Origin: Gammaproteobacteria bacterium | Lineage (GTDB): Bacteria; Pseudomonadota; Gammaproteobacteria; JAJDOJ01 | Length of the DNA stretch: 46,460 nucleotides | Assembly (NCBI GenBank): GCA_027030565.1 | Contig: JALVEU010000023.1 | Location: 1-46,460 of the forward strand | Reading direction: 5' to 3' | Shown here: piece by piece, positions 42,170-46,460 of the stretch | Layout: every line of letters begins with the position of its first letter | Numbering within the stretch: the first letter of the stretch is position 1 | Position numbers and translations under genes: made by a program | Notes under the pieces: model-generated | Databases searched by the model: none | What the model was told of the DNA's origin: nothing | What the model saw: the letters and a program-made list of their open reading frames with translations, nothing else

Positions 42170-42835
42170 ATGAGAATCATCCTGTTGGGCGGCCCGGGGG
42201 CCGGCAAAGGCACGCAGGCACAGTTCATCTCCGAGAAATTCGGCATTCCCCAGATCTCCACCGGCGACATGTTGCGCGCGCACGTCAAGGCGGGAACCGA
42301 GCTGGGCAAGCAGGCCAAGAAGATCATGGACGAGGGCGGCCTGGTCCCCGATGACATCATCATGGGCATGGTCAAGGAACGCATCGCCCAGGACGATTGC
42401 AAGAACGGGTTTCTGCTCGACGGCTTCCCCCGGACCATCGCCCAGGCCGAGGCCCTGCGCGACGAGGGCGTCAAGATCGACGCCGTGGTCGAGATCGACG
42501 TGCCCGACGAAGAGATCATCAAGCGCCTGAGCGGGCGGCGCGTGCACCCCGGCTCCGGGCGCACGTATCACATTCTCTACAACCCACCCAAGGTGGAAGG
42601 CAAGGACGACGTCACGGGTGAGCCGCTGATCCAGCGTGACGACGACAAAGAAGAAACCGTGCGCAAGCGTCTGGAGGTCTACCACCAGCAGACCGAGCCG
42701 CTCATCGAGTTCTATCGCAAGTGGGCCGAGAGCGGGGATCCCAACGCGCCGAAGTACATCCGCATCGAGGGCATCGGCACGGTGGAGGAGATCCGGGACA
42801 AGATCTTCAGGGCGCTGGAGCAGGTGGCCTCCTGA
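42170..42835 (+). CDS. adk: adenylate kinase
   Basis: Interconverts ATP and AMP with two ADP. The 221-residue enzyme is a long-type bacterial kinase: P-loop GGPGAGKGTQ near residue 7, STGDMLRA, FLLDGFPRTIAQA and the lid region GRRVHPGSGRTYHILYNPP, where no zinc Cys are present. AAGGAG precedes the ATG. The 166-base divergent region contains a TATAAA at 42057-42062 as possible -10, without a clear -35. A strong terminator follows. Confidence 0.97.
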   Translation: MRIILLGGPGAGKGTQAQFISEKFGIPQISTGDMLRAHVKAGTELGKQAKKIMDEGGLVPDDIIMGMVKERIAQDDCKNGFLLDGFPRTIAQAEALRDEGVKIDAVVEIDVPDEEIIKRLSGRRVHPGSGRTYHILYNPPKVEGKDDVTGEPLIQRDDDKEETVRKRLEVYHQQTEPLIEFYRKWAESGDPNAPKYIRIEGIGTVEEIRDKIFRALEQVAS

Positions 42836-42862
42836 GCCGCCCGAGACCGGCACGTCTTCTGG

Positions 42863-42895
42863 AGGCCCCGGTGTACACTGGGGCCTTCTTGTTTC
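42863..42895 (+). terminator. rho-independent terminator of adk
   Basis: AGGCCCC at 42863-42869 and GGGGCCT at 42880-42886 form the base of a near-perfect palindrome, continued by GTGTACAC with one G-T pair. It is followed by TCTTGTTTC. It lies 28 bases after the adk stop. Confidence 0.82.
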
Positions 42896-42925
42896 TAGAG
42901 GGCGCGAGGGGCATCGCCCGCTGCG

Positions 42926-44920
42926 ATGGCGCACAGCTCGGTCTTCTATGCGATCCTCCTCCTGCTCGGCCTCTCGGTCCTGGCCGTCTCCGCCGCCCGG
43001 CGGATCCACCTGCCCCCGATCCTCGCTTATCTCCTGGTCGGGGCCCTGGCCGGGCCGCATGGCGTGGGTCTGGCGCCACCCCCGCAGGACCTGCATCTGC
43101 TCGCCGAGGTGGGGGTGGTCTTCCTGCTTTTCTCCATTGGCCTGGAGTTCTCTCTCACCCAGTTCCTGGCCATGCGCGGAACGCTGCTCGGGCTGGGCGG
43201 TGCGCAGGTGATCCTATCCACCGGACTGCTTGGACTGGTCGTCCATGCCCTGGGCATGTCGTGGTCACTGTCTTGGGTCATCGGCGGCATGCTGGCGATG
43301 TCGTCCACTGCCATCGTCATCAAGCAGCTCACCGAGCAGTTGGAGCTGCACTCCCGGCACGGCCATCTGGCCGTGGCCATCCTCCTGTTCCAGGACTTGG
43401 CGGTGGTGCCCCTGTTGGTGGTGATCCCCATCCTCGGTGCGGAGAGTGGTGGGGAACTGGCCCAGCCGTTGATCGTCGCCCTGCTCAAGGGCGTGCTCGC
43501 CATGGGGCTGCTCCTGGTGGTGGGGCGCAGGGTCCTGCGGCCGGCCTTTCATCTGGTGGCCGCCCAGGGCTCCATCGAGCTGTTCACCCTGACGGCCCTG
43601 TTCGTGGCCCTGGCGGCGGCTGCGCTCACGCAGGTGCTGGGACTCTCCCTGGCCCTGGGCGCCTTTCTCGCCGGCATGGTGCTCGCGGAAACGGAGTTCC
43701 GCCATCAGGTGGACTCGGAGATCCGGCCTTTCAAGGACGTGCTGCTGGGCATCTTCTTCATCTACGTGGGACTGCACCTGGATCTGCCCGCCCTGTGGCA
43801 CGATCCATGGCCAACCCTCGTGCTCCTGCTCGCCCTGGTGCTGGGCAAGGCCGCAGTGGTTCTTGTGCTGGTACGGTTGCACGGATACAACACCGGCGTC
43901 GCGCTGCGCACGGGCTTGGTGCTGGCCCAGGGAGGCGAGTTCGGTTTCGCGGCGCTGGCCCTGGCGCTCAGCCACGGAGTCATCTCCCCGGAGCAGGCGC
44001 AACCCGTGTTGGCGGCCATCGTGTCGAGCATGTTCCTGGCGCCGGTGCTCATCCGCCACAACGGTCGTCTGGCCAAGCGCTTCTGTGGTACCGGATACCT
44101 GCGCCTGCGGGAGGAGGAGGCCGAGGCCATCCGGCAACAGGCCGCGCGCATGGCGGGGCACGTGATTCTGTGCGGATTCGGGCGCATCGGTCAGCACTTG
44201 GCGCGTTTCCTCACGGAGGAGGGTTTCCAGTACGTGGCCATGGACCTCGATCCTGCGCTGGTGCGTGAGGCCTGGGACGCCGGTGAGCCCGTGTTCTACG
44301 GCGACTGTACGCACCGGGAAGTGCTGGAGGCCGCCGGGCTCGACCGCGCCCGTGTGCTTGTGGTGACGGCCGACGAGCCCCTGGCCGCCGAGCGCGTCCT
44401 GCGTCTGGTCCGTGCGCTGCGCCCGGCGTTACCGGTACTGGTCCGCACGCGGGACGATGCGCACCTGGACCGGCTGGAGGCGGCCGGTGCCACCGAGGTG
44501 GTACCGGAGACCCTGGAGGCCAGCATGATGATGGCCGACCACGTGTTGAAGCGGCTCGGTGTGCCGGAGGAGGAGATCCTGCGCTTGATCCACAAGGCGC
44601 GCACCGACCACTATGCAGTCCTGCGCGGCCGTTTCCATGGCGAGGAGCCCGAGTCCATAGAAGAGGAGGACGCTTATCACCTGCACACCGTGCGCTTGCA
44701 GCAGGGTGCCTGGGCCGTGGGCCGACCCATCCGCGCCCTCGGCCTGAGCGACTGTGGTGCCCGTGTGGCGGCATTGCGCCGGGGCACGGTGCGTGGTGAC
44801 TGGCCTTCGGACGATCTGGTGCTCTCGGAAGGCGACGCCGTGGTGCTCATGGGGGCGCCCAAGGCCTTGGAATGCGCCGAGGCCCGTCTCCTGGGAGGCC
44901 CTCGCGGTCAGCAGCAATAA
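42926..44920 (+). CDS. KefB/YbaL-type CPA2 cation:proton antiporter with RCK domains
   Basis: The 664-residue protein has about 12 membrane spans (residues 1-385) with family segments LLFSIGLEFSL, MLAMSSTAIVIKQL and ALGAFLAGMVLAETEF. An RCK_N (TrkA-N) domain starting at HVILCGFGRIGQHLARFL near 412 and a C-terminal RCK_C domain follow. It exports K+ (or exchanges Na+/K+ for H+) under control of a bound nucleotide. No KefF/KefG partner gene is adjacent, and whether glutathione gates it is unknown. It starts after the adk terminator. Confidence 0.92.
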   Translation: MAHSSVFYAILLLLGLSVLAVSAARRIHLPPILAYLLVGALAGPHGVGLAPPPQDLHLLAEVGVVFLLFSIGLEFSLTQFLAMRGTLLGLGGAQVILSTGLLGLVVHALGMSWSLSWVIGGMLAMSSTAIVIKQLTEQLELHSRHGHLAVAILLFQDLAVVPLLVVIPILGAESGGELAQPLIVALLKGVLAMGLLLVVGRRVLRPAFHLVAAQGSIELFTLTALFVALAAAALTQVLGLSLALGAFLAGMVLAETEFRHQVDSEIRPFKDVLLGIFFIYVGLHLDLPALWHDPWPTLVLLLALVLGKAAVVLVLVRLHGYNTGVALRTGLVLAQGGEFGFAALALALSHGVISPEQAQPVLAAIVSSMFLAPVLIRHNGRLAKRFCGTGYLRLREEEAEAIRQQAARMAGHVILCGFGRIGQHLARFLTEEGFQYVAMDLDPALVREAWDAGEPVFYGDCTHREVLEAAGLDRARVLVVTADEPLAAERVLRLVRALRPALPVLVRTRDDAHLDRLEAAGATEVVPETLEASMMMADHVLKRLGVPEEEILRLIHKARTDHYAVLRGRFHGEEPESIEEEDAYHLHTVRLQQGAWAVGRPIRALGLSDCGARVAALRRGTVRGDWPSDDLVLSEGDAVVLMGAPKALECAEARLLGGPRGQQQ

Positions 44921-44923
44921 CCG

Positions 44924-45259
44924 GTGAAATCTTGGATCCCGTTGCTCCTGCTGCTGGCAGTCGCCGCCTTCTGGTTCGACACCATGCGGGCCCGCGAGGC
45001 GGCGCTGCGGCGGGTGGGTGCACTGTGCCGTGACATGGGCTTGCAGCTGCTCGACGAGACCGTGCACTTCGTCTCGATTTGGCCTTGCCGCGGGCGGGAC
45101 GGGTGGCTGCGCCTATGCCGGCGCTACCGCTTCGAGTTCAGCGTGCATGCCGTGGATCGTCACCAGGGCGACGTGGTGATCGAGGGCCATCGGGTGGTCT
45201 CCATACGTCTGGAGCATCCCGAGGGGCCGGTGCTGATCGGACGGGACTCCATGCAATGA
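44924..45259 (+). CDS. DUF3301 family membrane-anchored protein
   Basis: The 111-residue protein has an N-terminal hydrophobic anchor (WIPLLLLLAVAAFWF), followed by the DUF3301 pattern RAREAALRRVGALC, LLDETVHFVSIWPCR, WLRLCRRYRFEFS and IEGHRVVSIRLEHP. The family has no known function. GTG at 44924 lies three bases after the antiporter stop, so it is probably translated from the same message. Confidence 0.85.
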   Translation: MKSWIPLLLLLAVAAFWFDTMRAREAALRRVGALCRDMGLQLLDETVHFVSIWPCRGRDGWLRLCRRYRFEFSVHAVDRHQGDVVIEGHRVVSIRLEHPEGPVLIGRDSMQ

Positions 45260-45293
45260 CGGGGTCCAGGCACAGTCTGATCCCAGGACGGTA

Positions 45294-45309
45294 TGTGAAA
45301 TATTTCACA
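45294..45309 (+). promoter_or_regulatory. perfect CRP-type operator
   Basis: The 16-base palindrome TGTGAAATATTTCACA has both half sites of the CRP/Vfr family (TGTGA-N6-TCACA) without mismatch. Its centre is 41-44 bases before the predicted transcript start of the lipoprotein gene, the class II activator position, where it covers the -35 region. Confidence 0.75.
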
Positions 45310-45338
45310 TTTTTGCCCAACGTCGGGCCGGGTATAAT
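45310..45338 (+). promoter_or_regulatory. promoter of the OprI-type lipoprotein gene
   Basis: TATAAT at 45333-45338 is a perfect -10 box. At 17 bases upstream the -35 place reads TTTTTG, a poor match, which fits dependence on the CRP-type site just before it. The start would be near 45344, about 60 bases before the ATG, which has a G-run ribosome binding site. Confidence 0.75.
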
Positions 45339-45403
45339 CCGCCTGCGTGGTCCCGGATGTCTCGGGGCCGGTCTCAAAGACATGCCAGATTGGGGGGTTC
45401 GAT

Positions 45404-45676
45404 ATGATACAGATTCACGGGATCCGGCCGCTTACGCTCGCGTCGTGCATGGCGGCCCTGGCGCTGCTGGCGGGGTGCGCCTCCACCAAGCAGCTCGAAG
45501 AGCTCGCCCAGCGCGTGGAGGCGGTGGAGGCCGACACGGCAGCCGCCAAGCAAACCGCCGACGAGGCGTTGAGCGAGGCGCGCGCAGCCAAGGGTCTGGC
45601 CGAGGATGCGGCCCAGTGCTGCGTGGACACCAATGCCAAGATCGACCGGCTGTTCTATCGCAGCCAGATGAAATGA
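45404..45676 (+). CDS. Lpp/OprI-type alanine-zipper outer membrane lipoprotein
   Basis: The 90-residue precursor has a lipobox ALLAGC with Cys at residue 24, so it is acylated and sent to the outer membrane. The mature part is an Ala-rich heptad zipper (RVEAVEADTAAAKQTADEAL), with CC near residue 73, and ends in Lys, the residue linked to peptidoglycan in Lpp/OprI proteins. The convergent neighbour is an L,D-transpeptidase, the enzyme class that makes that link. It has its own promoter, CRP-type site and terminator, so it is monocistronic and probably highly expressed. Confidence 0.9.
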   Translation: MIQIHGIRPLTLASCMAALALLAGCASTKQLEELAQRVEAVEADTAAAKQTADEALSEARAAKGLAEDAAQCCVDTNAKIDRLFYRSQMK

Positions 45677-45681
45677 ACATG

Positions 45682-45719
45682 GCGGGGATGGTGAGACGGC
45701 CCCCACCATCCCCGCTTTC
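45682..45719. terminator. terminator between the lipoprotein and L,D-transpeptidase genes
   Basis: GCGGGGATGGTG at 45682-45693 pairs perfectly with CACCATCCCCGC at 45704-45715 over a 10-base loop, followed by TTTC. It lies six bases after the lipoprotein stop and three before the convergent stop, so it can serve both genes. Confidence 0.88.
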
Positions 45720-45721
45720 GA

Positions 45722-46460
45722 TCAGAAAAGCCCCGGGTCGCGGGCTGCGGGCCCGCGGCTTCGGTTCGCCTCGATCAGTTCATCGCCGGTTCGGCTCACC
45801 ACCACCGGGATCCCGCTGGGGTTGGCGGCGAGGCGCCGCACCAGGCTCCAGTCCACCTCCACGTCCGGGTGCCCTTGAAGCGCCCGGCTCACCACGCGTA
45901 CCGCCTCGGTGAGGTCCAACGGGCCGTCCTTCTTGTCCAGGGGCGGATGCGCCTCCAGATAGAGCTCGCCGTTTCGCCAGCCCCCCTTGAAGGGCTGGTC
46001 CACGAGCCGTACCGGCAGGTTGACCGGGACGCGCCGGAACAGGTCCTCGATGTCCTCCGGGAACAGGCGGATGCAGCCATGCGTCACCTGCATGCCGATG
46101 CCGTCCGGCTTGTTGGTGCCATGGATGAGGTAACCAGGCAGGCCGAGGCGCAGGGCATACCGGCCGAGCGGATTGTCGGGGCCAGGTGGCACCACAGGGG
46201 GTAGCGGGTCGCCGCGGGCGGCGTGTTCCTCCCGAATGGACTTGGGTGGGCGCCAGCTGGGATTTCTGATCTTGCGGACGATGCGCGTGAGGCCCAGCGG
46301 GGTATGCCAGTTACGGCGTCCGACACTGATCGGGTAGGTGATCACGCGGGCCGGCTCCCCCTTGCGGGGTTTGGGATAGTAGTACAGGCGCATCTCCGGG
46401 ATATTGACGACGATGCCCTGGCGGGGTGCGTCGGGCAAGACGTAGCGGGTCGGCAGGATG
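45722..46460 (-). CDS. L,D-transpeptidase (ErfK/YbiS/YcfS family), C-terminal part
   Basis: The frame is open to the window edge, so the N-terminus (signal peptide, probably LysM) is missing. About 245 residues remain. LPDAPRQGIVVNIPEMRLYY begins the YkuD domain, with WRPPKSIREEH and the catalytic HGTNKPDGIGMQVTHGCIRL, which holds the active His and Cys. ErfK-type enzymes attach the C-terminal Lys of Lpp to peptidoglycan or form 3-3 crosslinks. The convergent lipoprotein gene is a likely substrate. Confidence 0.92.
   Translation of the reverse strand, partial: ILPTRYVLPDAPRQGIVVNIPEMRLYYYPKPRKGEPARVITYPISVGRRNWHTPLGLTRIVRKIRNPSWRPPKSIREEHAARGDPLPPVVPPGPDNPLGRYALRLGLPGYLIHGTNKPDGIGMQVTHGCIRLFPEDIEDLFRRVPVNLPVRLVDQPFKGGWRNGELYLEAHPPLDKKDGPLDLTEAVRVVSRALQGHPDVEVDWSLVRRLAANPSGIPVVVSRTGDELIEANRSRGPAARDPGLF

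Noticed and set aside
42721..44268. Plus-strand open frame of 515 codons in a second frame of adk and the antiporter
   Set aside because: It crosses the adk terminator and is out of frame with both real genes; product is Gly/Pro/Arg-rich.
1..46460. tRNA, rRNA, insertion sequence, integrase or CRISPR array
   Set aside because: No transposase or integrase motif, no regularly spaced repeats and no tRNA-like sequence with its CCA end was seen on either strand by eye.

Overview
The window is a GC-rich, gene-dense stretch of a gammaproteobacterial chromosome. This is shown by the rpsB-tsf-pyrH-frr-uppS-cdsA-dxr-rseP-bamA-skp-fabZ-lpxA block, by glnD next to map, and by tmcA, a YqgE/AlgH protein and an OprI-type lipoprotein. 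Pyrophosphate-dependent phosphofructokinase, a PEP-CTERM/ExeA-like ATPase and a run of GT4 glycosyltransferases would fit the Chromatiales/Ectothiorhodospiraceae (sulfur oxidisers) or methanotroph side of the class. That placement is inference. No tRNA, rRNA, insertion sequence, prophage or CRISPR array was seen.

Layout. 1-2.5 kb (mostly minus): the N-terminal 365 residues of an SbcC/Rad50-like ATPase cut by the window edge, a small ORF, a plus-strand 33-residue membrane microprotein, and a PilZ-like protein. 2.6-7.8 kb: membrane-anchored YqgE/AlgH, a histidine phosphatase overlapping a metal ABC transporter (binding protein, ATPase, permease), a creatininase-family hydrolase and a CoA-binding protein. 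7.8-13.7 kb (minus): six tightly packed genes reading tmcA, DUF2269, DNA polymerase X, SDR, membrane thioredoxin-like, hypothetical. 13.8-20.4 kb: two pairs of GT4 glycosyltransferases around rimO, the tiny ribosomal protein bTHX (minus) and a Nudix hydrolase. 20.4-23.9 kb (minus): map-glnD. 24-35.7 kb (plus): translation, isoprenoid, phospholipid and envelope-biogenesis operon starting from a clear promoter and long leader. 35.9-42.0 kb (minus): hemerythrin, YjbQ, ExeA-like ATPase, DegP/MucD protease, a 65-residue protein, PPi-phosphofructokinase and a hypothetical. 42.2-46.5 kb: adenylate kinase, a KefB/CPA2 antiporter, DUF3301, an Lpp/OprI lipoprotein, and an L,D-transpeptidase (minus) running off the end.

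How the genes fit together. Much of the window concerns the cell envelope: lipid A acylation (lpxA, fabZ), outer-membrane assembly (bamA, skp), sigma-E signalling (rseP) and periplasmic quality control (degP with a sigma-E-like promoter), undecaprenyl and CDP-diacylglycerol supply, glycan transfer, and anchoring of outer membrane to peptidoglycan (lipoprotein and L,D-transpeptidase convergent at one terminator).

Most interesting: lpxD is absent from its usual place between skp and fabZ, and lpxB does not follow lpxA. LpxA has Met at its acyl-length ruler position. A perfect CRP-type palindrome sits at a class II position before the lipoprotein gene. Sigma-E-like promoter matches precede degP and the 33-residue microprotein. 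A perfect 26-bp palindrome lies inside uppS. I did not find a clearly new multi-gene system; the best candidates for undescribed biology are the microprotein, the tmcA-led operon and the lipid A gene rearrangement.
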